This document shows positions 1 to 8,279 of a stretch of DNA of 34,390 nt, piece by piece. The stretch lies in contig JALOTY010000041.1 in assembly GCA_025457665.1 (NCBI GenBank), positions 1 to 34,390 on the forward strand, read 5' to 3'. The position numbers were made by a program, and so were the translations under genes. The DNA comes from Akkermansiaceae bacterium (GTDB lineage: Bacteria > Verrucomicrobiota > Verrucomicrobiia > Verrucomicrobiales > Akkermansiaceae). Below the pieces are notes generated by a model. It worked only from the letters and a program-made list of their open reading frames with translations. It was not told where the DNA came from and made no database searches. Position 1 is the first letter of the stretch. The number at the start of each line of letters is the position of its first letter.

Positions 1-32
1 TTCCAGGGAGCGAGCCAACGACGACGAGCCAT
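1..32 (-). CDS. Possible N-terminus of a transposase (RAYT-like), cut by the left edge
   Basis: Reading leftward from an ATG whose complement lies at 30-32, the frame begins M-A-R-R-R-W-L-A-P-W and stays open to the window edge. Basic MARRR/MARK-type starts are common in REP-associated tyrosine transposases (IS200-like Y1 family), and the REP-like palindromes at 68-260 lie just upstream, where such elements usually sit. Only ten codons are visible, so neither the catalytic HUH motif nor the tyrosine can be checked. This is an inference from context; the stretch could be chance. Confidence 0.3.
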   Translation of the reverse strand, partial: MARRRWLAPW

Positions 33-67
33 GGGTGGAGCTTGGAGGGGTGGGAGGGGCTTGGCAA

Positions 68-260
68 GGGGGAAGATGACTAAAGGAATGTCCTTTTATC
101 TGAGGGGGAAGATGACTAAAGGAATGTCCTTTTATCTGGGATTTCAGTCAGGGCATCGCAAGGATGACTAAAGGAGTGTCCTTTTATTGGATCTAACTTT
201 GCAAGCCAGGACAACTTAAGGAGTGTCCCTTAATCGTTGAGGAGTGTCCCTTAATCGTTG
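68..260. repeat. Cluster of REP-like short palindromic repeats
   Basis: Five related units are visible. Units at 68-102 and 104-138 are identical 35-mers spaced 36 bp apart and contain AAAGGAATGTCCTTTT. A third, at 161-189, has AAAGGAGTGTCCTTTT. Two more at 220-240 and 241-260 are tandem copies of a GGAGTGTCCCTTAATCGTTG unit; the first is preceded by TTAA, completing a palindrome. Each unit has the form (A/T)AAGGA-(A/G)TG-TCC(C)TT(A/T), an inverted repeat around a 3-nt centre. Such GGA-TG-TCC palindromes resemble the REP sequences acted on by RAYT transposases. They could also act as operators or transcription-end hairpins for the flanking genes. No coding sequence is evident here. Confidence 0.75.
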
Positions 261-311
261 TCCCCCTATCGTGGATTGGCCGCTTTCGGGGGGTGATTCG
301 AGATCGTCAGA

Positions 312-872
312 TCAGGGAGACGGGACGGGAGGGGTCGCTGGGATTTTGGATGCGAGGGATTCAGCGGTGGTCTCGCAGAAGGTGCGGATGACCAGCCAAT
401 CCGTGGAGGGATCGAGATTGGGGATAGACGAAAGAGCTTTGGCGCCGATCGCAGCAATCCGCCGGCCCTTGGCGTCGAAAGCTTCGCCTGAGAGGCTTGA
501 AATCGCGATTGTTCCAAGGGCCGGACCGACAGCGCCCTGCATGCGACCCTCAGGATTGGCGTGGTGAATGAGAACGCCGCTGGGGTTTCCGTCGCTGACG
601 AGCGCTCGGACTCTCAAGGTACGTGGGCCAGGGGTGCCAATGAGCTTCAATTGGCGACCGAAAGCGGTCCGGAGTCCATTTCTGAATTGCAGGGCGAGTT
701 GCTCAATCACGGCGGCGGAAGCATCGGGAGAGCCAAAACGAGTGGCTATCGGCTCAATCAGCACACCATCAAAATCCCCGTAGGTCAAAGCTCCGGTTCG
801 GGGGCTTCCCCCGAAGCATGAGGCGAAAACAAGATTTCCGGAGGCAAGTGTGAGGAAATGACGACGTTTCAT
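312..872 (-). CDS. DUF3313-like secreted/lipoprotein
   Basis: A 186-residue protein, starting at the Met that precedes R-R-H-F-L-T-L-A-S; a longer upstream frame exists but would bury this export signal. The N-terminus has an RR pair, a short hydrophobic run and F-A-S-C at about residues 16-19, so it is probably a lipoprotein or an exported protein. The body (from the Y-G-D-F-D-G region, through E-P-I-A, to G-P-R-T-L-R-V-R-A about 60 residues later) resembles the DUF3313 family of small bacterial lipoproteins of unknown function. The C-terminus is proline-rich. It is transcribed leftward toward the REP-like cluster and diverges from the large gene to its right. Family assignment is by recognition of the pattern only. 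Confidence 0.6.
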   Translation of the reverse strand: MKRRHFLTLASGNLVFASCFGGSPRTGALTYGDFDGVLIEPIATRFGSPDASAAVIEQLALQFRNGLRTAFGRQLKLIGTPGPRTLRVRALVSDGNPSGVLIHHANPEGRMQGAVGPALGTIAISSLSGEAFDAKGRRIAAIGAKALSSIPNLDPSTDWLVIRTFCETTAESLASKIPATPPVPSP

Positions 873-1163
873 CGATGAGTCCAGCGTCCCCGAATGGCGA
901 ATTTGTGCAAGGGAAGCGATCGAAAATCCCACGGCCCAGCATCTCCGTCTGGCGCAATTTTACCCAAAACTGGCGCGCACGTCCTAGCGGCGAACCTTGG
1001 AGTGTAGCATATTCGCAACAAACCCAGCCCCTGAGTTTCGAGGCTTTCGAAGCTTGGTGAGGCACCCAACCTCATGTTCCCTCCGCGAGTCCAATCCGGG
1101 GATCCTCACGCATCCAACGTTTGCGAGGGGTCATCTTCGGGCCCAATTTTTTGCCCTCCTGCG
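873..1163. other. Divergent intergenic region
   Basis: This 291-bp gap separates the leftward DUF3313-like gene from the rightward giant gene and must hold the promoters of both. Several short frames cross it but none has a recognisable product. I see no convincing -35/-10 pair, no strong hairpin and no repeat. The reading frame of the rightward gene is open from about 1074, so part of this gap could be coding if an earlier start is used. Confidence 0.5.
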
Positions 1164-4100
1164 ATGCCCGGCCCCCCGGGCTTAAGACCCTTGAGCTGGA
1201 AACGCTACCGAGCGTGGATCTTGCTCACCGGGTTTGGCGCTTCGTTGTTGCCCGGAGATTCGATGGCCGAATTGGTGAACCGCTGGTCGTTCAACAATCC
1301 CGCTGGGGCGGCGTCCGATGGCCTGGTGATGATCGATTCGGTTTCCGGAGCCGTGGCGACGGTGGAGGGAAACTTCTCATCTTTCAATGGAAGTGGCCTG
1401 AGCCTCAGTGGCTCGACGACGGGAAACCGCTCCGCTGGGTTCATTTCCGGTTACGTGAATCTCCCGAACGGGATCATTTCCTCGAAAACCGACCTGACGG
1501 TTGAAATCTGGGCATCTCCGGATGGCTTTGGCAATTTCAGCCGGGTTTTTGATTTCGGCCGAGTCGCCGGAAACGGTTTCGGCAGCACGGTGAGCGGCGA
1601 AATTGTGGACTTGCAGGGCAACGGCCAGACCCCCGGGAATCGTGCCGGAGAGGACTCGCTATTTCTCTCATTCTGCCGCGATGCCAACATCAGCCAACAG
1701 CGCATGGATGCGTTCGTGGGCAATGCCAATTCGGTAGCGCTCAATACCGACCTCCCCACCACGCAGGGCACGATCTACCATTATGCCATGACCTATCAGT
1801 CAGGTCTGGGTGCCTTTGGGGCGAATGGCGGGCGCGTTACGTTCTACCGCAACTCCAATGTCATCCATGCGGCTGACGTCAACTTTACCCTTTCCCAACT
1901 GGAAGATGTGAACAATTGGCTGGGCCGATCCCAATGGACGGGGGACCGGAATGCGGATGCAACCTACTATGAATTCAGATTGCATGATCATGCGATGAGC
2001 CCGGCGGAAATCACCGCCAGCCTGGCAGCCGGACCGGATCAACTGCCTGTCGACCCGGTCGATCCGCCGACTCCCGATCATCTTTGGATCTTCAATGAGC
2101 AGGCGGATTCCGAACTGGAATCGGGCTCGACATTTGCCGACAGCGTGGGGGGCATGATAGCCACAGCAAGGGGTCAAGGGGCATCGCTCACGGGAACTTC
2201 CTTGGTGTTGCCGGGAGCCAGCACCGGCAATCAGGCATTGGGAAATCTCTCTGCTTATCTCGATCTCCCCAACGGGTCCGTCACCGCGACACCAAGTGTG
2301 ACCTTCGAGGCGTGGGTCACTCCCCTGTCCTCGAGAAACTGGCAACGACTCTTTGATTTCGGGCGTTGCACCCAGACCTCCGGGCCGTCCGCTGCCAGCG
2401 GGGAAATCGTGGATTCCTCCACTCCTCCCGGGAACACCGATGCTTGGGACAACCTCAGTCTGACCCTGAACAATGGTGCTGACATCAATACGCAGCAACT
2501 GGAGGGCGAGATCAACAATGGTGGGCCGATATTCACGACCAGTACGGCAAACACCGTACCGGGAACCCGTTACCATTACGTCTTCCGTGTGGAGGACGGC
2601 GTGGGAGAGTTCGGGGCCTCGGGTTGCAGGGTAAGTTGGTATCGGAACGGAGTCTTGCAAAACAGCGACGACTTCGCCTTCCGCCTTACGGATTTTGAGG
2701 ACGTCAACAATTGGATCGGCAGGTCGATGTACACCGGTGATTCGAACTCCCATCTCTCGCTGGACGAGTTGAGGATCTATCGCCGTGCCATCACTCCTGC
2801 GGAGATTCAGGCCAGCTTCGCAGCCGGGCCGGATCCTGGCAGCGGACCACCGGAACCGCCCGCGCCTCTTCCTGTGCCGGCCTTGCGATGGTCATTCAAC
2901 AATGCGGCATCCCCGGCGGCCGACGGCTTGGCGTTCCTCGATGCCACCGGGAGAGAAACCGCCACATTGCGGGGTCAGGGCGGCAGCCTCGATGGTGCCC
3001 GATTGGTGTTGCCGGGAACGACGACCGGAAACCAATCGGCTGCGACGATTTCTGCCTATCTCGACTTTTCTAACGGTTTTGTATCCACCCGCCCGAGCAT
3101 GACGCTCGAAGCCTGGGTGACTCCCTTGTCCTCGAAGAACTGGCAGCGACTCTGGGATTTCGGAAACTGCAGCATCACCAGTGGTGCCGGCGCAAGCAAC
3201 GGGGAGATCATCGATGGTCCTGCCGCGCCTGGAGTATCCCAAGCAGCCGACAATCTGTTTCTTTCCCTGAACCTGGGGGGTGTGCTTGGGTCTCATCGCT
3301 TGGGAGGGAGATGGAATCTGGGAGATGAGATTCGTAACGACGCGGATCTGGCGGCATTGACGGTTGCTGGGACGGAATATCATTTCGCCATGTCGGTGGC
3401 TGATGGGGCCGGTTCCTCAGGTTCCTCCGGATCACTGGTGAAATGGTACCGGGACGGTCAATTGATCGGGAGCATCGATCTTCCTTGGCGAATGACGGAT
3501 CTTGAAGACGTCAATAACTGGATAGGCCGATCCAACTGGAGTGCCGATAGCAATTCCCACATCGCCCTCAATGAACTCCGCTTGCATGATCACGCTCTCA
3601 ACGTCCGTGAGATCGCTGCATCCCGCGATGCCGGACCTGATGCCGCCTACCCCGCGCCTCAGGGGGTGATGGATGCAGCCAGCCTTCATCGCGGTCAAAA
3701 GGTGAAGGTCGACGTTCTCCGAAACGACATCGGCGGGTTCATTCCGGAAACCTTGGAGATCGTCAGTCCTCCGGCCAACGGCACTGCAGTTGTCACCTCT
3801 GACCGGAATATCCTCTATGCTCACAATGGAAGCATCGCAATGAGCGACAGTTTCAGCTATCGGGTCAATGGATTGGGGGGCTGGTCCGCTGCGGCGACGG
3901 TGGAGATCAGCGTGGAAGACGAGTTGAGGATCGACAGTCAAGGTTTCCAGATTCCTGACTCGGCACCGGCGACCGAACTGAGCGTGGTTGATGCCTTTCC
4001 TGGTCTCACCTTCCAGCGCCCGGTGGGTCTGGTTTCCCCGCCGGGGGACCTGAACCGGCTCTTCGTGATGGAAATTGCGGGTCAGCTCAAGGTGATTCCG

Positions 4101-6569
4101 GATGTCAGTTCGCCAACACCTACGGCATCTGTAGTACTGGATTTGCCGTTGATCATCAATGGGCGGACTCCGGCTGAGACGGTTCAAGGCGGGGTAAACC
4201 AGGAGTGCGGTCTGCTAGGAGTGGCCTTTCATCCGCAGTTTCAGACGAACGGGTATTTCTTCGTTTTCTACTCGGTGGTGAAGAGCGGCGTGAGTGGCTT
4301 CACCCAGCGGGTTTCGCGCTTCACCATTCCAGCGGACCAGATCAACAGCCCGAATCCGGTCGCGGATCCCCTTTCGGAATGGATTCTCATCGATCAGGCC
4401 GATCAGGGTCCGAACCATCAGGGCGGGGACATGCATTTCGGTCCGGATGGCTATCTTTACATCGCGGTGGGTGATGAGGAGAACCCGAATGACTTCCGTC
4501 TGAACAGCCAAAGGATCGATCGCGATTTCTTCTCGGGGATGCTCAGGATCGATGTGGATAAACTCCCGGGAAATCTCGAGCCCAACCATCATCCTGCGGT
4601 GCCGAAAGACGAGCTTCCCGGTTCTCCGGGAACCATGGTCGCCCGTTATTCAGTGCCTGCTGACAATCCTTGGGTCGGATCGACCAGTTTCCACGGTCAA
4701 CCGGTGGATCCTGAAGCGGTGCGGACCGAGTGGTTTGCCATCGGGCTGCGGAGTCCCTGGAGATTTTCCATCGACTCTGTGACCGGTGAAATCTGGCTCG
4801 GAGATGTCGGCCAGGATCGCTACGAGGAGGTCAATGTCATCACTGCGGGTGGCAACTACGGATGGGTGTTCCGCGAAGGCGCCCATGACATCAATGTCAC
4901 CAATGCCGGCTGGGCACCGAAGCCAACGGGTTTCAGCAGCATCGATCCCCTCTACGAATACGTGCACAACAACATGGCCGGTGATGCCGCATTCAAGGGC
5001 AATTCGGTGACGGGTGGTCTGGTGTATCGGGGTTCGCGCATCCCGTCCCTGCAAGGCCACTATCTCTTCGGCGATCAGGTTTCCGGGCACTTGTGGTCCT
5101 TGGTCAGGGACTCCGGGGGGCAGCCTGTGGTGAACCGGATCGCCGGTCTGCCATCGGTCTCCTCGTTCGGAACCGATCCCTCGAACGGAGATGTGCTCAT
5201 GACTTACACCCGCGCGGGAGTTTCGGCGGCTGATCGCTACCCGATCATGCGTCTCGTTGCGACCACGCCGGATTCGAGCTTCCCGCAGCAGCTTTCGGAA
5301 ACGGGTCTCTTTGCGGATCTGACCGATCTGTCTCCCTCTCCCGGATTGTTGCCCTATGAACCCAATCTGAGATTCTGGAGTGATCACGCGGAGAAACGTC
5401 GGTGGTTTGCCATTCCCGACCCGTCGGCGAAAATGACATGGCAGCGCGAGGGTGCCTGGCATTATCCAGCGGGCACGCTGTGGGTGAAACATTTCGATAT
5501 GGAAATGGTGCGCGGGCAGCCTGCCAGCCGCAAACGGATTGAAACCCGGCTTCTGGTGCGCACGGATGATGGTGCCTATGGCGTCAGCTATCGCTGGAAT
5601 GAAGCCGGCACTGAGGCATCATTGGTGGAGGATGGAGGGGAGACGTTCCCCTTGGAGATCGAGGTCGATGGCCAGGCCACCATGCAAATGTGGACGATTC
5701 CGGGCCGCGCGCAGTGCATGGTGTGTCACACCGATGATGCTGGATATGCTCTCTCCTTCAACACGCGCCAGCTCAATCGTTCATGGAACATCCATGATTT
5801 TTCGGGCAATCAGATCGATCTTCTGCATGCGGCGGGATACCTCGATAACAATCCGGACCCGACGGACACGCTCGAGGCCCACGTGCGACCGACCGATACT
5901 TCGCAACCTCTCGAAAAGAGAGTCAGAAGTTATCTCGATGTGAATTGCGGATACTGCCATCAACCGGGTGGTAGCGGCGGTGGTTGGGATGGGCGGGCGG
6001 AACTGACTCTTGAGCAGACCGGTCTGATTCGTGGAATCGTTTCCGCACCGAAGGATCCTTCAGACCGGATGATCGTGCCCGGCGAGGTTCATCATTCCGT
6101 TATTCTCAGCCGCTTGGCGGAAACCAATGGCTACACGCGTATGCCGCCGCTGGCATCGTCGGTGACGGATCCCGAGGGCATCGCGCTCCTGACCGAGTGG
6201 ATTTTGACGGAGCTTCCATCGCGCGGAGTCTACGATGACTGGGCGCTCGGATACGCGGGTATCGGCAATCGTGAGGCGGATGATGATGGCGATGGACGGA
6301 GCAATTACGACGAGTATCTATTGGGAACGAACCCGCTTGCCAAGGATTCTGCATCTGGCGGGACCCTCGATGAGGGGGTTTTCCGTTTTGAAAGACGTCC
6401 CTTCCGGATTTATGATATCGAGAGCAGTAACAATCTGATCGACTGGGAAAGCTGGAATGTGCCCCAGAATCATCGGAATTACGGGAACGGGCTCATCCTT
6501 GAAGAGATCCCCTTGGGCCCGATTTCCGATGAAAATGGATTCTTCCGTCTCAAGGTATCGGAACCGTGA
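1164..6569 (+). CDS. Giant secreted protein: three LamG domains, sugar dehydrogenase propeller, diheme cytochrome c
   Basis: About 1801 residues from the ATG at 1164, chosen because it gives a signal peptide (basic RYR, then a hydrophobic stretch) before the first domain; the frame is open back to 1074. Domain order: LamG/concanavalin-like domains at about 39-290, 306-555 and 573-826, each ending in a D-V-N-N-W-(I/L)-G-R-S block; a cadherin-like linker (V-L-R-N-D) at about 833-919; a glucose/sorbosone dehydrogenase (GSDH) beta-propeller at about 941-1363 with G-L-L-G-V-A-F-H-P and G-P-D-G-Y-L-Y-I-A-V-G-D; then a cytochrome region of the SO_2930 type with CMVCH (1518-1522) and CGYCH (1595-1599) heme sites. 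A D-D-D-G-D-G calcium-type motif and a module ending G-F-F-R-L close the protein. It probably oxidises a carbohydrate with a PQQ-like cofactor and passes electrons to the hemes outside the cell. The substrate is unknown. Confidence 0.85.
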   Translation: MPGPPGLRPLSWKRYRAWILLTGFGASLLPGDSMAELVNRWSFNNPAGAASDGLVMIDSVSGAVATVEGNFSSFNGSGLSLSGSTTGNRSAGFISGYVNLPNGIISSKTDLTVEIWASPDGFGNFSRVFDFGRVAGNGFGSTVSGEIVDLQGNGQTPGNRAGEDSLFLSFCRDANISQQRMDAFVGNANSVALNTDLPTTQGTIYHYAMTYQSGLGAFGANGGRVTFYRNSNVIHAADVNFTLSQLEDVNNWLGRSQWTGDRNADATYYEFRLHDHAMSPAEITASLAAGPDQLPVDPVDPPTPDHLWIFNEQADSELESGSTFADSVGGMIATARGQGASLTGTSLVLPGASTGNQALGNLSAYLDLPNGSVTATPSVTFEAWVTPLSSRNWQRLFDFGRCTQTSGPSAASGEIVDSSTPPGNTDAWDNLSLTLNNGADINTQQLEGEINNGGPIFTTSTANTVPGTRYHYVFRVEDGVGEFGASGCRVSWYRNGVLQNSDDFAFRLTDFEDVNNWIGRSMYTGDSNSHLSLDELRIYRRAITPAEIQASFAAGPDPGSGPPEPPAPLPVPALRWSFNNAASPAADGLAFLDATGRETATLRGQGGSLDGARLVLPGTTTGNQSAATISAYLDFSNGFVSTRPSMTLEAWVTPLSSKNWQRLWDFGNCSITSGAGASNGEIIDGPAAPGVSQAADNLFLSLNLGGVLGSHRLGGRWNLGDEIRNDADLAALTVAGTEYHFAMSVADGAGSSGSSGSLVKWYRDGQLIGSIDLPWRMTDLEDVNNWIGRSNWSADSNSHIALNELRLHDHALNVREIAASRDAGPDAAYPAPQGVMDAASLHRGQKVKVDVLRNDIGGFIPETLEIVSPPANGTAVVTSDRNILYAHNGSIAMSDSFSYRVNGLGGWSAAATVEISVEDELRIDSQGFQIPDSAPATELSVVDAFPGLTFQRPVGLVSPPGDLNRLFVMEIAGQLKVIPDVSSPTPTASVVLDLPLIINGRTPAETVQGGVNQECGLLGVAFHPQFQTNGYFFVFYSVVKSGVSGFTQRVSRFTIPADQINSPNPVADPLSEWILIDQADQGPNHQGGDMHFGPDGYLYIAVGDEENPNDFRLNSQRIDRDFFSGMLRIDVDKLPGNLEPNHHPAVPKDELPGSPGTMVARYSVPADNPWVGSTSFHGQPVDPEAVRTEWFAIGLRSPWRFSIDSVTGEIWLGDVGQDRYEEVNVITAGGNYGWVFREGAHDINVTNAGWAPKPTGFSSIDPLYEYVHNNMAGDAAFKGNSVTGGLVYRGSRIPSLQGHYLFGDQVSGHLWSLVRDSGGQPVVNRIAGLPSVSSFGTDPSNGDVLMTYTRAGVSAADRYPIMRLVATTPDSSFPQQLSETGLFADLTDLSPSPGLLPYEPNLRFWSDHAEKRRWFAIPDPSAKMTWQREGAWHYPAGTLWVKHFDMEMVRGQPASRKRIETRLLVRTDDGAYGVSYRWNEAGTEASLVEDGGETFPLEIEVDGQATMQMWTIPGRAQCMVCHTDDAGYALSFNTRQLNRSWNIHDFSGNQIDLLHAAGYLDNNPDPTDTLEAHVRPTDTSQPLEKRVRSYLDVNCGYCHQPGGSGGGWDGRAELTLEQTGLIRGIVSAPKDPSDRMIVPGEVHHSVILSRLAETNGYTRMPPLASSVTDPEGIALLTEWILTELPSRGVYDDWALGYAGIGNREADDDGDGRSNYDEYLLGTNPLAKDSASGGTLDEGVFRFERRPFRIYDIESSNNLIDWESWNVPQNHRNYGNGLILEEIPLGPISDENGFFRLKVSEP
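1272..3645 (+). repeat. Threefold LamG domain repeat within the giant gene
   Basis: Three consecutive copies of a roughly 760-bp unit, at about 1272-2040, 2080-2838 and 2880-3645. Copies 2 and 3 are much closer to each other than to copy 1: both contain E-A-W-V-T-P-L-S-S-(R/K)-N-W-Q-R-L-(F/W)-D-F-G, whereas copy 1 reads E-I-W-A-S-P-D-G. All three end with E-D-V-N-N-W-(I/L)-G-R-S and A-G-P-D. This points to stepwise duplication, with copies 2 and 3 the later product. The linkers between copies are proline-rich. Confidence 0.8.
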
Positions 6570-6594
6570 TTGAAACCCCAACCTCAACCAATCC

Positions 6595-8091
6595 ATGATT
6601 CGTAAAGTCATCGTTCTTGGCTCGGGAAGTGCCGGGCTGCTTGCGGCATTGACAGTGAAACGCAAGATTCCCCAGCTTGAAGTCGAGGTGGTGCGTGATC
6701 CCGACCTTGGCATCATCGGTGTGGGAGAGGGGACCACGCCGAATTTCCCCAAGCATCTGTTCGATTATCTCGGCATCAAGCGTCGAACCTTCTATGAGAA
6801 AGCCCGGCCGACCTGGAAGCTTGGCATCCGGTTTCTTTGGGGCACCCGCGGTCATTTCGACTACACGTTCGCCTTCCAACTCGACAAGCAGTTTGCCGGC
6901 TTGAAAATGCCCAACGGATTTTACTGCGATGACGAATTCACTCATCTTGATCTCGCATCTTCTCTGATGCATGAGGGAAAGGCCTTTGCCCGTCAGCCAA
7001 ATCGTGCGCCCGACATCCAGCCGTGGCATGCTTTTCATATCGAGAATCACAACCTCGTCACCGCTCTCGAAGATGAAGCGAGGATTTCAAAGGTGATTCT
7101 CACCGATGCCAAGGTCACGGGGGCGTCCCGCGGACCTCAGGGAATATCCGCGCTGCATCTGGCCGATGGGCGGGAACTTCATGCCGATCTTTTCATCGAT
7201 TCGAGCGGTTTTGTCAGCGAGCTGCTTGGAAAGGTCCTCGAAGAGCCTTTTGTCAGCTTCAAGAACAGCCTCTTTTGCGATAGGGCCGTGGTGGGTGGAT
7301 GGCAGCGGGGTGCGGATGAGCCGATCATGGCCTACACCACTGCGGAGACCATGAGCACCGGATGGTGTTGGAAGATCGAGCATGAACATCATGTCAATCG
7401 TGGCTATGTTTACGCGTCCGACATGATTTCGGATGAAGACGCCTTCGAGGAATTCCGCCGCAAGAACCCGAAGGTTCCCGATACGCCACGCATCGTGAAG
7501 TTCCGCTCCGGATGTTATCGTCGCACTTGGGTGGACAACGTCATCGCCATCGGCAATTCGGCCGGATTTGTCGAACCTCTTGAAGCCACGGCGCTGATGA
7601 TCATTTGTTCCCAGTGCCAGGCGCTTACCGAGTTGCTCCAGCAATCGATGCTGGATCCCACGCCTTCCATCCGCGCGCTCTACAATAAGACCAAATTTGA
7701 AGAGTGGGAGGTCATCCGCGATTTCCTTGCCCTGCACTATCAGCTCAACCGAGCGGACCAAACGCCCTTCTGGGACCGCTGCCGCCATGAGACGGATCTT
7801 TCGGGAATCGGCGATCTGCTGGAGTTTTACCGTGAAAATGGTCCATCTGGATTCGGTCGGCACCTTCTTCGGGAAACCGTCAATGATTTCGGCATGGAAG
7901 GTTTTCTGGTCATGCTCGTGGGCAATCAGGCTCCCTATCTGAAGAAACATCGACCCACCGATGCGGAATGGCGCGTCTGGAAGCAGAGGCTCAAACAGCA
8001 TGCCGAGATTGCCCGCGCTGGCATCGATGTGAAGGAGTCCCTTTCCTATGTGCATCACCCGGGTTGGCGCTGGCATGGCGATGCTGCGTAA
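6595..8091 (+). CDS. Flavin-dependent tryptophan halogenase-like protein
   Basis: A 498-residue protein of the tryptophan halogenase family (PF04820), about the usual length. A Rossmann FAD motif G-S-G-S-A-G is at residues 9-14, the family block G-V-G-E-G-T-T-P follows at 42-49, and K75 sits where the catalytic lysine of PrnA-type halogenases lies. The W-x-W-x-I-P signature is partly kept, as W257-C-W259-K-I, but the following proline is glutamate. It starts 25 nt after the giant gene, so the two are probably cotranscribed. No signal peptide is present, so the protein is cytoplasmic. Family members without a natural-product cluster are common and mostly uncharacterised; the substrate here, and whether it halogenates at all, is open. 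Confidence 0.8.
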   Translation: MIRKVIVLGSGSAGLLAALTVKRKIPQLEVEVVRDPDLGIIGVGEGTTPNFPKHLFDYLGIKRRTFYEKARPTWKLGIRFLWGTRGHFDYTFAFQLDKQFAGLKMPNGFYCDDEFTHLDLASSLMHEGKAFARQPNRAPDIQPWHAFHIENHNLVTALEDEARISKVILTDAKVTGASRGPQGISALHLADGRELHADLFIDSSGFVSELLGKVLEEPFVSFKNSLFCDRAVVGGWQRGADEPIMAYTTAETMSTGWCWKIEHEHHVNRGYVYASDMISDEDAFEEFRRKNPKVPDTPRIVKFRSGCYRRTWVDNVIAIGNSAGFVEPLEATALMIICSQCQALTELLQQSMLDPTPSIRALYNKTKFEEWEVIRDFLALHYQLNRADQTPFWDRCRHETDLSGIGDLLEFYRENGPSGFGRHLLRETVNDFGMEGFLVMLVGNQAPYLKKHRPTDAEWRVWKQRLKQHAEIARAGIDVKESLSYVHHPGWRWHGDAA

Positions 8092-8279
8092 CCTACGGAA
8101 GCGACAATCTTATGTAAAAATGCGACATTCCATTGCTTTTTCCTTCCATTTCAGTCTTACGATGACCCGTTGATTTTCAGTTGAGTCGGAACCGGTGGAG
8201 CCCATCCCAGATTTGTAATACAACCCATGGATGCAAAAGGGGCCCGCGGAGACGATGACAAGTCAAACAAACCCTAATT

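Noticed and set aside
1020..1060. Short inverted repeat around TTTCGAGGCTTTCGAAGC upstream of the giant gene
   Set aside because: The pairing is short and imperfect, and the context is not that of a terminator or operator.
1800..2753. Long minus-strand frame (317 codons) opposite the LamG repeats
   Set aside because: It lies fully antisense to a well-supported domain array, has no recognisable motif, and mirrors the GC-rich codon pattern of the real gene.
4650..5492. Minus-strand frame (280 codons) opposite the dehydrogenase domain
   Set aside because: Rich in Arg, Pro and His and without domain pattern; a shadow of the plus-strand gene.
8092..8279. Promoter for the first beta-repeat gene
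   Set aside because: Several partial boxes (TTGATT, TTGCTT, TGTAAT) exist in this 188-bp gap, but none form a pair with acceptable spacing.
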